DNA of 64,000 bases from Vulcanimicrobiota bacterium (GCA_027306785.1 DAHUZB010000005.1:124001-188000); one strand, 5' to 3'; counted from the stretch's first letter, positions 25,020-35,100 are shown. Numbers and translations: made by a program. Notes: a model not told the origin generated them from the sequence alone.

Positions 25020-26909
25020 ATGAACGACGAGCACGCGAACGACACGATGACACCGCAGCAAACGGCATCCGACGGGCGCCTCGAGAGCCTGCAAGCGGCG
25101 CTGATGCAGCAGGTGAGCGATGAGAGCCTCCCTTCCGGGATCTTGCTGCTTACCAACAGCTTCAACGAGGAGCTCGATGCCCTCGACGGCTCCGCCGGCG
25201 CCTCGCGCTTGAATCAGCTCGAATGGCTCAACCTGTATTACGCGCTCTCGAGCAGCGCAACGCGGCCGCTCGCTAGCACGGGAGAAGACATCGCGCAAGA
25301 GGCGACCGCCTTCGCTGCGGAGGGCATCGTTCCGATCTACATTGCGGACTTCGTCTACCGTCGCGTGCGTCCGCGCTGGTTTGCCTACGTGCGCCGCGCC
25401 CTCGATGCGGAGCGCAACGAGAGCGCCGCGGCTGCGCAACTCTCCGAGATGACCGAAGAAGCGCATGCGTTCTTCGGATCGGCGCAGCCGCCGCTCCGTT
25501 ACGATCTGTTCACACCGCTTCCGGGTCAACACTACGGAAAGCTGACGAAATTCGTCGTCCCGCAGACGGCCTTCAAGAGCAATACCGGACGCAGCATCGT
25601 CGGCATTACGATCGATTTCGGGGACGGCGGTGGCGCTCAGGCGGCGCCCGACGAGGTGATCGAGCACGAGTTCACCGATTACGGGCGCAAGCACATCGAC
25701 CTTACCGTGGCCTTGTCGGACGGGAGCTCGCAGCGTGCATCGCTCGAACTCGAGATAGCCGCAGCCGCGCCGGTGCCGAACGAAATCTGGGAGTTCAAGG
25801 AGTCGAGCGGAAAGGTTGCGGCGACCGCGTGGGTCTACTACGCCAACGTCGCCGGACGCACGAAGCTCGAAAAACCCGTGCTGCTAGCCGAAGGCTTCCC
25901 CGGTGGCCGAACGCTCGATCAACTCTGGCCGCTCGTCAATCAGTCCGGGTTCGTCGACGAGTTGCGCAGAAAGGGACGCGACTTCGTCATTCTCGGATTT
26001 GCCGACGGGACGAGACGCATTCAGGAGAACGGCGGTTACTACGCAGCCTGCGTGCAGCGCATCATCGACGCCAAGAAGAACGGCGAGAAGATCGCTGCAG
26101 GCGGTGCGAGCATGGGCGGTCTCATCGCGCGCTTCGCGCTTTGCCGCATGGAGCACGGAAGCGACCATCAGGTGGGGCTCTTCTTCACCATCGACACGCC
26201 GCACGAAGGTGCGAACATCCCGGTCAGCGTCCAGGCATTCGCGCAACTCTATGCCGCACAGCCCTGCGGCGAAGCCGCTCGTCCCTCCGCGACGCAGCTC
26301 GCGAGCCCCGCCGCACAGCAGATGCTGCTCCAATGGATTCCGCCGCGTTCGCAATGGGTATCCGGCCGATTGTACCCGGTCGAGTCGCCCGAGCGGAAAA
26401 CATTTCTGGAAGATTTGCGCCGCTTCGGCTGGATGCCGCGCAAAGTCGGACGCCGGATCGGCGTCGCCGACGGCACCGCGAACGGCACCGGTAACGGCGT
26501 ACCATCGGGGGTCCATGCGCTCTGGTTCGAGCTCTCGATATTTCATTGGGCAAATTTGTGGGCGAGCCAAGAGGGAACCGCGCAGATCGTCGACATGCAG
26601 AATTGGGAGCAACGTTGGACCTGGCGCGCCGGCGGACGACGCATCGACGGCGCGCCCGGCGGTACGCGTGACTCGTGGGGCGAGGCCGCCCGCAATCTAC
26701 CGGGACGCTGGAGCAATCCGCATCCGAATCACTGCTTCGTACCGAGCGTCAGCGCCTGCGCGATCAAGACGCATGACCTCTATGCCGGGAATCTCGAACA
26801 GCTTCCCTCGGATCTCGATGCATTCAAAACGAGCCCCACGAATCGCGCCCACGTCGATCTGCCCGCCGACCTCAAGGACTTCCTCGTCGAGGAAATCCTC
26901 AAAATCTGA
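25020..26909 (+). CDS. Large alpha/beta-fold lipase/esterase-like protein
   Basis: The 629-residue protein starts at ATG 25020 with GGGAG about 8 bases upstream. No signal peptide is obvious. The hydrolase features lie in the second half: EGFPGGRTLDQLWPLVNQSGF, nucleophile elbow GGASMGGLIARF (about residue 365), TIDTPHEGANIP (a lipase-like acid loop) and a late His in NPHPNHCFVPSVSA. The architecture resembles PGAP1/lipase-type serine esterases. The N-terminal 250 residues have no recognised fold. Substrate unknown. Confidence 0.75.
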   Translation: MNDEHANDTMTPQQTASDGRLESLQAALMQQVSDESLPSGILLLTNSFNEELDALDGSAGASRLNQLEWLNLYYALSSSATRPLASTGEDIAQEATAFAAEGIVPIYIADFVYRRVRPRWFAYVRRALDAERNESAAAAQLSEMTEEAHAFFGSAQPPLRYDLFTPLPGQHYGKLTKFVVPQTAFKSNTGRSIVGITIDFGDGGGAQAAPDEVIEHEFTDYGRKHIDLTVALSDGSSQRASLELEIAAAAPVPNEIWEFKESSGKVAATAWVYYANVAGRTKLEKPVLLAEGFPGGRTLDQLWPLVNQSGFVDELRRKGRDFVILGFADGTRRIQENGGYYAACVQRIIDAKKNGEKIAAGGASMGGLIARFALCRMEHGSDHQVGLFFTIDTPHEGANIPVSVQAFAQLYAAQPCGEAARPSATQLASPAAQQMLLQWIPPRSQWVSGRLYPVESPERKTFLEDLRRFGWMPRKVGRRIGVADGTANGTGNGVPSGVHALWFELSIFHWANLWASQEGTAQIVDMQNWEQRWTWRAGGRRIDGAPGGTRDSWGEAARNLPGRWSNPHPNHCFVPSVSACAIKTHDLYAGNLEQLPSDLDAFKTSPTNRAHVDLPADLKDFLVEEILKI

Positions 26910-26929
26910 CGCTTTGATCGGCACGGCCG

Positions 26930-29374
26930 TCACGAGGCCTCCGCGACGTTGCGGGGGCCTCGTTCAATTTCGGCCCATGCGTTCGAGCCGCAGTAGCGAT
27001 GGACGCGGCCTTCGGATTCAAGGGCAAAGAGATGCACCCACTGATTTTCGATGAGCTCACGCGCGCTCGGCGTCGCGGCGATCGCGCGCTCGATCATGTC
27101 GCGCGGCGCTTCGATGAATGCGTTCAAGCGAATGGGCTCATGCACGAACGAGGTGCCGTCGTGAACGGACTGCATGGGCAAGCCGACGCGAAGATCGCCG
27201 CCGTTGCCTTCGAGTACGCCGACCGCGCCGACCACGTTATGCAGCACCTTGTTGCCGCTGCCGAAGGCACGGTTGTTCGCGGTCGAGCCGAAGTACTGCA
27301 GGTTGATCCAACTGCCGACCACGAGCGGCGCGGCGAGGATCGACGCGAGCACGCTGCCGTCGGGATCGCTCGTCCAATCGTAGTCGTGTAGAAAGGCGCG
27401 ACCGCCGAGATCGATGCCGCGCGTCCGCGCGCGTCGCCCCACGACGAAGGCGGCATTGCCCGCCAAACCCCATTCGGGGCGAACCTGCGCCCAATCGCGA
27501 GCACGTTGAAAGATCTGCCACTCGCGTGTGACGCCGAGACGACGGGCGCGCTCCAGGCGTGCGTGCGTCCCGGCCTCCAGCAGCGCCGCGCGCAGCGGAT
27601 CGAAGCGCGGATCGCTCGCCGGGAGATCGAAGACGCGCACCTCGTCGGTCGTAGTGTCGTGCAGCGCCGCCATGAAGCGTGTCTCGTCGGGGATCGCGAT
27701 GCCGCGCGCGCGCAGGTCCGCGCGCACGCCCGGGTCGTTGAGCACCCGTGCGGCCACACGGGCGTTTGCTTCGCCGGTGAATCCGCCGCACGCGCCGCAG
27801 TCGAGGCCCGAGGCGTAGGGATTGTTCACGCTACTGCTGCCGTGCCCCACGAAGAGCACCGTGCGCGCGAAACCGTCGACGAGCGACATTCCGCGCAACG
27901 CCGCTTCGGCGAAATCGACGAAGTGCGCGGGTTCGACGTCGGGTCCGAGGCGTTCGCGCTCCGAACGTCCCAACCCGTCGGACGACGGATCGTGCACCGG
28001 TCTCGTGAGCGCGAGCGAATCGCTCGCGAGCTTGAATCCGGAGAGCAATCCCGCGGTCTCGACGAAGACGAACGAAGAGACGGCGGCACTGCGAAATGCC
28101 TTCCACGCCTTGGCGGCGCGGCGACGCAGACGTCGCAGCGAGAGCACGCGCTCGTTCTCTTCTTCCGAGGCGCCCGCCACCGTTTCGTGCACGACGCAGG
28201 CGGGCGCGATCAGTGCGGGGCATTGCGCTCCGCCGTGATGCTGCCCGATGCGCACGTACTCGATCGGAAAGCCGAAGAATCCGGCGAAGCCGAGCGTCCG
28301 TATCTGCGGGGCGACGGCTTCGAGCGCGCGGCGAAAGATCTCGGAGCGCACGTCGATGCAAAAGATCGCTTGCACCTCGGGCGCCTCGGGTGAGGCGAGC
28401 GGAGCAGCACGCAGCGCCGCGACGAAGCGCCGTTGAAAGGCGCGTTCGTAGGCATCGTGCGCCACGATATCGAGCGCGAGCTCCGGATCGAAGGTCATGC
28501 GCTCGTCGCGCGGTTCGACCGCCGCATGCTGCATCGCTCGACTCCAGGCCTCCGCAAACGCATCGCCTCGATGCTGCGCGTAGAGCGCGTACCCGAAACT
28601 CAAGCGGATCGCGAGCACGTCCACGATCGCTTCGTCGTCCTCGCCGCGCAACTCGGCGGACCATTGGAGATAACGCGCGTAGGCCGCCCAGCCGCCGATG
28701 CTCGCGAGCGCCTGGTGGAGATAATCCACGAGCGCGCGGTCGGGCACGCCTTGCAAGCGCGCGATCTCGGCGATCGCGTCGTAGGGATCGGCGGGCAGCG
28801 CCGCGACGATCGCGCGAAAGTTCTCGATTCCGTAGACTTCCGGATTGCGATCGAAGCGAATCGCCTCGCGCCACGCGGCGTACGGACGCAACTCGCGCCA
28901 CGGTAGCCGCCACGCCGACTGCCCTTCGTCGAAATAGGCGGCGAGGAACGTTGAGATTTCGTCGATCATGAACGCGGTACCGGAACGAATCCGATCGCCC
29001 GCCGCGAGCGAATCGAGCACGTCGCCGACCGTCGGCACGCGCGCGAACGGCTGCTCCGCCCACGGTCGATCGGCAGCGAGCGCAGCAATGAACGACGGGA
29101 CCTCGGCGGGGACGTTCCAGTGTCGCGACACGGCGAGCGCGAGCGCATCGGCGAGATCGGACGGCGCGATCGTGCCGTCGTCGACGGCGCGTCGGTAAAA
29201 GGCGCGCGGCATCAGCATATCCACGCGCGCGACGCGACGCAAAAGGGCCGCCGTGGCATGAAACGGACGGTCGGCAAAGCCGAGAAACGGATTGACCGCC
29301 ACGAAGTGACGTAACGGCCAGAGCGGCGCGATACGGCGCGCCGCCTCGCGGATCGCGCTCGATTCCGCGCGCAT
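26930..29374 (-). CDS. dabA: DabA, zinc-binding subunit of the DAB inorganic-carbon pump (DUF2309)
   Basis: The 814-residue protein carries the beta-carbonic-anhydrase-like zinc site of DabA: Cys339 and Asp341 in IFCIDVRSE, His511 in FVGHGSSS, and Cys526 in DCGACGG. The His-to-Cys spacing of 15 equals that in the characterised Halothiobacillus protein. With DabB it is thought to convert CO2 to bicarbonate unidirectionally, driven by a cation gradient. ATG 29374 shares its A with the TGA of dabB (TGATG), so translation is coupled. The open frame further upstream is spurious. Presence of DAB suggests an autotrophic or anaplerotic carbon need. Confidence 0.93.
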   Translation of the reverse strand: MRAESSAIREAARRIAPLWPLRHFVAVNPFLGFADRPFHATAALLRRVARVDMLMPRAFYRRAVDDGTIAPSDLADALALAVSRHWNVPAEVPSFIAALAADRPWAEQPFARVPTVGDVLDSLAAGDRIRSGTAFMIDEISTFLAAYFDEGQSAWRLPWRELRPYAAWREAIRFDRNPEVYGIENFRAIVAALPADPYDAIAEIARLQGVPDRALVDYLHQALASIGGWAAYARYLQWSAELRGEDDEAIVDVLAIRLSFGYALYAQHRGDAFAEAWSRAMQHAAVEPRDERMTFDPELALDIVAHDAYERAFQRRFVAALRAAPLASPEAPEVQAIFCIDVRSEIFRRALEAVAPQIRTLGFAGFFGFPIEYVRIGQHHGGAQCPALIAPACVVHETVAGASEEENERVLSLRRLRRRAAKAWKAFRSAAVSSFVFVETAGLLSGFKLASDSLALTRPVHDPSSDGLGRSERERLGPDVEPAHFVDFAEAALRGMSLVDGFARTVLFVGHGSSSVNNPYASGLDCGACGGFTGEANARVAARVLNDPGVRADLRARGIAIPDETRFMAALHDTTTDEVRVFDLPASDPRFDPLRAALLEAGTHARLERARRLGVTREWQIFQRARDWAQVRPEWGLAGNAAFVVGRRARTRGIDLGGRAFLHDYDWTSDPDGSVLASILAAPLVVGSWINLQYFGSTANNRAFGSGNKVLHNVVGAVGVLEGNGGDLRVGLPMQSVHDGTSFVHEPIRLNAFIEAPRDMIERAIAATPSARELIENQWVHLFALESEGRVHRYCGSNAWAEIERGPRNVAEAS
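26933..26962 (+). terminator. Intrinsic terminator of the lipase-like gene, embedded in the 3' end of dabA
   Basis: CGAGGCCTCCGC (26933-26944) and GCGGGGGCCTCG (26951-26962) form a 12-bp stem with one G-U pair and a 6-base loop, followed by TTCAATTT on the plus strand. The lipase-like gene ends at 26909. The hairpin lies inside the last codons of dabA on the opposite strand (stop at 26930). Confidence 0.7.
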
Positions 29375-30954
29375 CAGCGCTCCTCCGCGGCGGTACGCCC
29401 CGCGCCGGGCCACGCGCGCAACAGCAGCCGATTCGCGAACGTGTTCACGTACAAGCCGTTCGCGATCCACATGTAGGCGCGACGCCACTGCAGCGCGCCG
29501 CCGTTGCCGGGGAGCAGGCTCTGCACGTAGGTGACGCCCGCAAATGCCGCGACGACGAGCACGGCGATCCACGCCGTGATGATGCCGTGCAACGCCGATT
29601 CGTTCGGCAGCGTGTTCGCGAAGATGCGCTGTGCGCCGAACTGCAGCAGCACGTATGCGGCGGCGACCAACGCCGACCATCCGAGCGTGGCGCCGACGAC
29701 GCGCGCGCTCGGCTTCTCGTCAAGGCCGCTCGCAATGAGGTGAATGATGCCGAGCGATGCGACGATACCGAGCGCGAAGAGCCCGGGCTGCGCGACCGGC
29801 GAGACGTGAAAGATGAACGCAAGCGACGCGAGCACCGCGCCGACGCCGGATGCCACGACCAAACGGCGCGCGCGGTGCGCCGCGCCCGAGGGCCCCGGCG
29901 TCCACGCGGAGCGCGCGATATCGATCACGCTGCCGGAGCTCAAGAAGGCGTGGGCTTTGTAAAACGAGTGGGCGACGATGTGCAGGAGCGCCGCCGGGAA
30001 GGCGCCGAGCCCGCATTCGAGCATCATGAAGCCCATCTGCGCGATCGTGGAGTAGGCGAGGGCGACTTTGATCGACGTCTGTGCGAGCATCACGACCGAT
30101 CCGAAGAGCGCCGTGAACGCGCCCACGATCGCGAGCACTTCGAGCGAGGCGAACGCGTGCACCGCGAGCGACGAGAAGCGCAGCACGAGAAACCCGCCCG
30201 CATTCACGATGCCCGCATGGAGCAGCGCGGAGACGGGTGTCGGCGCCTCCATCACCTCGGTGAGCCAGCCGTGCAGCGGAAACTGCGCGGATTTCAGCAA
30301 CGCCGCGATCACGATGCAGAGCGATGCCGCCTGCAGCGCGATCGGCAGACCGGCGCGGGCGGCCGCGAAGACGTGCACGTAATCGAGCGAGCGCACCTGC
30401 GCGTAGATGAGGAGCGCCGCCGCGATCAAGAAGATTTCGCCGATGCGCGCGATGACGAAGCGCTTGCGCGCGGCGAGCACCGCGAAGGGACGCTCGGCGT
30501 AGAAACGCAGCAGACCGTCGAGCGCGAGGCTGGTCGCGAGCCACGCGACGCAGAGCAGCAACACGTTCCCCGCGATGGCGATGGTCAGCACCGATGCGAG
30601 CGTCGCCGCGAGCAGACGCAGAAAGCGCAGCCGCCGCGGATCGCCTTCGAGATACGTGATGCTGTACGTCACGACGATGAGCCCGATGAACGCCACGAGC
30701 GCGTTCATGGTGACCGAAAGCGGATCCAAGTAGATCGAGACGCCGACCCCGTGGATGCCGAGCGTGCCGCTCGTCATGGAGCCGCCGAGCGCCACGGCGA
30801 GGGCCCAGCCAAGCGCTGAGAGCAGCGCGATCCAGGCCGCGAGCGTAAAGCGCCGGAAGGATGCGCCCCCTCGCCCCGGCACGGCCGCGACGAACGCAAG
30901 CGCCGCAGGCCCAAGCGCCGCGATCCAGACCAGACCGATCACCTGCGGGTGCAT
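29374..30954 (-). CDS. dabB: DabB, NuoL/MrpA-like membrane subunit of the DAB carbon pump
   Basis: The 526-residue polytopic protein belongs to the proton-conducting antiporter-like family (complex I ND5/Mrp). It has about 14 hydrophobic segments with LDPLSVTMNALVAFIGLIV near the N terminus, the family core LKSAQFPLHGWLTEVMEAPTPVSALLHAG (seen as KSAQFPLHGWLTEVMEAPT and VSALLHAGIVNAGG), and KVALAYSTIAQMGFM. A complex I subunit would be surrounded by other nuo genes. Here only dabA follows, which identifies the DAB pair. AGGGA lies about 11 bases before the ATG. Confidence 0.92.
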   Translation of the reverse strand: MHPQVIGLVWIAALGPAALAFVAAVPGRGGASFRRFTLAAWIALLSALGWALAVALGGSMTSGTLGIHGVGVSIYLDPLSVTMNALVAFIGLIVVTYSITYLEGDPRRLRFLRLLAATLASVLTIAIAGNVLLLCVAWLATSLALDGLLRFYAERPFAVLAARKRFVIARIGEIFLIAAALLIYAQVRSLDYVHVFAAARAGLPIALQAASLCIVIAALLKSAQFPLHGWLTEVMEAPTPVSALLHAGIVNAGGFLVLRFSSLAVHAFASLEVLAIVGAFTALFGSVVMLAQTSIKVALAYSTIAQMGFMMLECGLGAFPAALLHIVAHSFYKAHAFLSSGSVIDIARSAWTPGPSGAAHRARRLVVASGVGAVLASLAFIFHVSPVAQPGLFALGIVASLGIIHLIASGLDEKPSARVVGATLGWSALVAAAYVLLQFGAQRIFANTLPNESALHGIITAWIAVLVVAAFAGVTYVQSLLPGNGGALQWRRAYMWIANGLYVNTFANRLLLRAWPGAGRTAAEER

Positions 30955-30979
30955 GCGCTTGCTGTTCCCTGCCTCTCAC

Positions 30980-31009
30980 ATGATGCGTATTTCATGAATC
31001 ATACATCAT
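30980..31009. promoter_or_regulatory. 30-bp dyad overlapping the dabBA promoter, candidate operator
   Basis: The sequence is symmetric around 30994/30995: ATGATG (30980-30985) mirrors CATCAT (31004-31009), and the centre is the palindrome TTCATGAA (30991-30998). It covers the predicted -10 box and start site, the usual position for repressor control. No regulator gene is adjacent to dabB, so the binding protein is unknown. Confidence 0.55.
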
Positions 31010-31026
31010 CATGGCCCGCCGGGCAA
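30998..31026 (-). promoter_or_regulatory. Predicted dabBA promoter
   Basis: On the minus strand TTGCCC (31026-31021) is followed by a 17-base spacer and TATGAT (31003-30998), a sigma-70-like pair. The predicted start is near 30990, about 36 bases upstream of the dabB ATG. The -10 box lies inside the 30-bp dyad described separately. Confidence 0.5.
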
Positions 31027-31035
31027 GGTGCCGAG

Positions 31036-31536
31036 TTACACCCTCCGAGCGAGCAGGGCGTCCAACGCGTCGAACTGCGCGGGCAGCCCTTCGGCGGATC
31101 CCGCGATCGCGTCGTCGAGAGCCGCCTTCGTGGGGTACCGTTCGTGGAAGGTGACCAGCGTTTTTCCGGCATGCTCGCGGAACGTCACCGTGGTGACGGC
31201 GCCCTGATCGCTCTCCTCGTTCGTCCAGACGATGCGCTCGTTCGGCGTCACGTCGTTATACGTGCCGAAGAACGCCATCGGCTGATCGGCGGACGGATGA
31301 CGGAAGACGAGGCGATACGAGCCCCCGGTGCGCACGTCCATCTCGCACGAGAGCAGCGTTAGGCTCGCCGATTCGGGAACCCACCAGCGCTTGAACACGT
31401 CGGCGTTGCTCCACGCCTCGAATACGATGTGCACCGGCGCATCGAACGTGCGCGTGACGACCACCTCGAGATCGGACGTGCGCTCCACGACCGTGCGGTT
31501 CGCGGCGGCGCGGCTATCTGCGGTTCCTTCGGGCAT
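31036..31536 (-). CDS. SRPBCC/AHSA1-type ligand-binding protein
   Basis: The 166-residue protein matches the Aha1/CalC-like START superfamily: FDAPVHIVFEAWSNADVFKRWW near the N terminus (seen as FDAPVHIVFEAWSN followed by ADVFKRWW), then GGSYRLVFRHPS, FGTYNDVTPNERIVWT and a C-terminal helix. These small proteins bind hydrophobic ligands. ATG 31536 has AAGGAG at an ideal distance. The start overlaps the ArsR regulator by 23 bases. ArsR-SRPBCC pairs are common, and the regulator probably controls both. Confidence 0.9.
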   Translation of the reverse strand: MPEGTADSRAAANRTVVERTSDLEVVVTRTFDAPVHIVFEAWSNADVFKRWWVPESASLTLLSCEMDVRTGGSYRLVFRHPSADQPMAFFGTYNDVTPNERIVWTNEESDQGAVTTVTFREHAGKTLVTFHERYPTKAALDDAIAGSAEGLPAQFDALDALLARRV

Positions 31537-31879
31537 CGGCCTTCTCCTTACGGTGTAATTGCTCGACGATCGTGTCCAGGGCGTCGAAACGCGCGCTCCA
31601 GAGCCGGCGGTGCCGCTCGATCCAGGCGGCTTCACCTTCCAGCGCCCGCGCATTGAGTCTGCAGGTTCTCACGCGCCCGGCTTTCTCGGTCGTAATGAGC
31701 CCCGCTCGCTCCAACACGCCGACGTGTTTCTTCATGCCCGTGAGGGTCATGCGAAATTTCTCGGCGAGCTCGGTGATCGACGTGTCGGCGCGGCCGAGCT
31801 CTTTGAGCACCCCGCGCCGCGTGGCATCCGACAGAGCGCCGAACGACGCATCGAGTCGCGCCTCGCTATACTGAACCAT
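31514..31879 (-). CDS. ArsR-family winged-helix regulator
   Basis: The 121-residue protein has a winged helix: FGALSDATRRGVLKELGR, then SITELAEKFRMTLTGMKKHV (recognition helix) and AGLITTEKAGRVRTCRLN (wing). No metal-binding Cys motif is seen, as is usual for ArsR members paired with SRPBCC proteins. The ATG at 31879 lies in the loop of a perfect 14-bp inverted repeat, so the transcript is probably leaderless and autoregulated. Confidence 0.92.
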   Translation of the reverse strand: MVQYSEARLDASFGALSDATRRGVLKELGRADTSITELAEKFRMTLTGMKKHVGVLERAGLITTEKAGRVRTCRLNARALEGEAAWIERHRRLWSARFDALDTIVEQLHRKEKADARRNRR

Positions 31880-31915
31880 AAGGTTCAGTATAGCGTATCG
31901 AAGTGCGGCGCGCAA
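31864..31915 (-). promoter_or_regulatory. ArsR operator-promoter: 14-bp perfect inverted repeat with the start codon in its loop
   Basis: CGCTATACTGAACC (31864-31877) and its exact inverse (31882-31895) are separated by ATAA. On the minus strand the right arm contains a -10-like TATACT (31892-31887), with TTGCGC (31915-31910) 17 bases upstream as the -35 box. The -10 lies 7 bases before the A of the ATG, which predicts a leaderless mRNA. A dimer bound to the repeat would cover the promoter and start site. Confidence 0.7.
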
Positions 31916-32080
31916 TCGCAGCCGCTCGTCGCCCGAGACGGGGCCGGTAGCATGGCGCGGCGATGGAGGACGCGCTGATGCGGAACGAATCTCCCGGCGA
32001 CGACCACCAGCCGCCTCTTCGCCGATGCCCACCACGACGCGCCGCTCCTCGTGCATGCGCGCTTCCAGCCGTTCAACGAC

Positions 32081-32110
32081 GAGGCCCCCGCAGATGACTG
32101 CGGGGGCCTC
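32081..32110 (-). terminator. Strong hairpin downstream of the TonB receptor gene
   Basis: GAGGCCCCCGCA (32081-32092) and TGCGGGGGCCTC (32099-32110) form a perfect 12-bp stem with a 6-base loop, 47 bases past the stop of the receptor gene (32157). The minus-strand side lacks a T-run while the plus side reads GCTCTTCTTC, so it may stop transcription from either direction. Confidence 0.6.
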
Positions 32111-32156
32111 GCTCTTCTTCACCCGTGGGCGAAGGAGATGCGTGCGTCGTTCGTCC

Positions 32157-35100
32157 TTAGAGCTTGACGTTGACCTGCAGGTACGCTTGGAACGGTACCG
32201 CGTTGATCGACGTGGCGTAGCTCTGGTTGAAGATCGCGGGATACCCGGCGGTCCCGTTTTGCGACGCGGACGGCGATGCTCCATAGAAGAAGCCTTCGCC
32301 GGGAACGGCGCCGACGTAATTGCCGCCGTCGGGAGCATAGCCGCAGACGTAGCTGTTCGGCTTGTAGGCCTGCTGCCACGGCGTCTTGGTACCGCCGAAG
32401 CAGCGATTCACCACGTTCGCGAGCGTGAGCGTCGCGTGGATGCGCGGATTCACGTCGTATCCGAATTGCATCCCGAGGTTGAACTGCCACGGATTCCGAT
32501 ACGTCGCGAGCCCGTCGAAGGAGCCCGTCTGCGGATTCGGAACCGCGAGGTCGCCGCCCGGCGTCGCCAGGGAAGACTGGCAGGTCTGGTAATCCGGCAG
32601 AAGGCCGTACTTCGAACCCGCGAGCGACGGCTGGCTGCCGGCCTCGTTGCCCGCGCAGGTGCGAGGATCGAGACCCACGACCGTGAGCGGCGAACCGTAG
32701 AGCGTTCCCTGGTTGAGCTGGAACGATGCCGTCGCCGTGAAGCGGTTGTGCTTCCAGTTCAGGAATCCGGTAAAGGCGTTCGGAGAGATCGCCGTCGAGC
32801 CGACGTTGTCCGGCGCCGTGTACGGCGGGTTATTCGCGTACACCGGATAGTACGCATTGCGATCCAGCAGGCTACCCGGCTTCATGCCGTAGTACGGATT
32901 CTGGATCGGGGTTCCGGCCGCGCACGTTGCCGTCGACGACGGTGCGTTCGAGCCGTTCGGTCCGGTGGGATTCCCCGCGCAATAGTACGGTGAGCCGCCG
33001 CCGGCCGAGGTGAGGCCGTTGAAGCCCTGGATGTACGAGTTGATGACGTCGATGGCGTTGGTACCGTTCGCGAGCGAATTGAACTTCAGGCGAGCGTCCG
33101 TATAGGTGTACGAGAGCTGGCCGGAGAGTCCGTTGCGCGACGGGTCGCCCTTTTGAATGGCGAGCTCGATACCGCTCGACTTCTGCGTTCCCGCATTGAC
33201 GCCCGAGGCGAAGTTACCGCCCAGGGAGACGGTGACCAACTGATTGGTCGTGTAGCGATAGAACGGCGACAGCTTGAGCGTCGTATCGGTGTTCTTGAAA
33301 TGATGCTCGAGCGAGAAATCGAAGTTGTTCGAGGTCTGCACCGGGTTGTCGTGAGCCGGGGTATGGAATCCGAGGCCCCAGAAGTGCGTGAAGTCGAACT
33401 TCGCCGCGCCGAGTCCCGATGCGTTGGAGTACTGCTCGAACGCCGTCTCGGTCGGCTGCGAATAGCGACCGTACGAGAAGCGCAGCACGTTATCGGCGTT
33501 GATCGTGTACGTGCCTGCGATGCGCGGCGAGAACAGCGAGTGCGTCAAGGTGCCCGGGCCCACGTTCGTGTAGAGCAGGCTTCCGTTCATACCGTTCGGA
33601 TGCAGTGCCTGCTTGCCGGAGGGCGCGATGAGCGGTGTGAAGGTGCCGTTCGCGAGATTTTGCGAGTAGCACATGCCCGGGTTTTCGCCCGGAAGCGAAT
33701 TGAACGCCGTGACCGGACCCTGCGCGGAGGGCGGCGTCGACGGCGAGAGTTCGAGGAGCATCGGCTGCCCCGTTCCCGGATCGTAACAGTAGGCATTCGC
33801 CGCCTGCTTAAACCAGAACGAGAATTCGGGGCTGTTCGTGTTTCCGAGCACGTACGAGTAGTTCTCGTAACGCACGCCGAGATTGAAGTTCAGACGATCG
33901 GTCGGCTGCCACTGATCCTGCAGCGCGATCGAAGAGAAACGCGGCTGAACGTTGTTATACGATCCGTACGCGCCCGGACGCGTCACGATCCACTTCGCAT
34001 TCGCGGCCGCGGCATTGCCGACGACCGGGAAGCCGACCGGCGACGCGTAGGTACCCTGCGTCGCTCCGCTCAGGCATGACGCGATGTTCCCCTTGCTGTT
34101 GTAGCAGTTGGTACCGTCGCTCAGGTTGGTCACGCCTGCGGGCGCACCATAGAACGAATTGTTCCAGCGCGCGACCGTTGCCGTGGTGTAGTTTCCGGTC
34201 AGGCTGATGAGGTTTTGGGCGTTGATCTGATCCTCGAAATCGAGCTGGAATCCGCGCGAATGCGTGGAGAGCTCGTAATCGGGCGAGGGATACCCGTTGC
34301 CGACGCCGGGTGCGCCGAGCGCGGTGAGGCCGTAGGCGGCGGCACCGTTAGGCGACGTCTGCAGCCAGTCGGAGTAGAACGTGTATCCGAGCACGCGGAG
34401 CAGCGCGTTCGATCCGAAGTTCTTCTGATATTGGAGTTTTACGATCGATCCGTCGTTCCAGAGCGCATCCGAATAGTTCGGATCGATTCCGCTGTGGAGC
34501 GGACGATTCGTGGTCTGCCCCGGGACGTAGTACGGAACCACGCTCGCCGTGCTCGCGCTTTGTCCGAAGGCCGTTCCCGGCGCGAAGATCTGCGTGTCGG
34601 CGTAGCTGATCGGCGAAGGACCGGTGGTCGCGCACGACCTTCCGGCTACCGCCTGAAACGCGCAGAAGTTGCTGTACGGGCCGTTTTCGCCGACATATCC
34701 GTTCGCGATGAACTGGTTGCCCACCGCGTATCCGTTGGGGCCGCCCCAACCCGACAAGGCGCTATTCCAGTAGGCCGGTCCGCCCATCGCGTTGATGCCG
34801 TCGTTGTAGAGCGACTGATACGCGAAGTTGTAGAACAGCAACTGAAGATCGTCGCGACCGCTGTCATGCTTGTGCGGGATCGCGACGTGGAAGTTCATCA
34901 CGTTCTCGCGATCGCGCAGCGTGCTCGCCAAGCCGAGATTGTTCGCGAAGTTCGGCGAGTAGTAGCTGCACGCCGGGATTCCCCCGTAGGTGGGAGAGCC
35001 GGTCGGCGCCCCGGTCGACGTACACGTCGGGAAGGGTCCGTTATTGTAGAACGGCGCGAAGAGGGTCGCTTCGGGGTTGAAGAGCGATCCGAAGATACCG

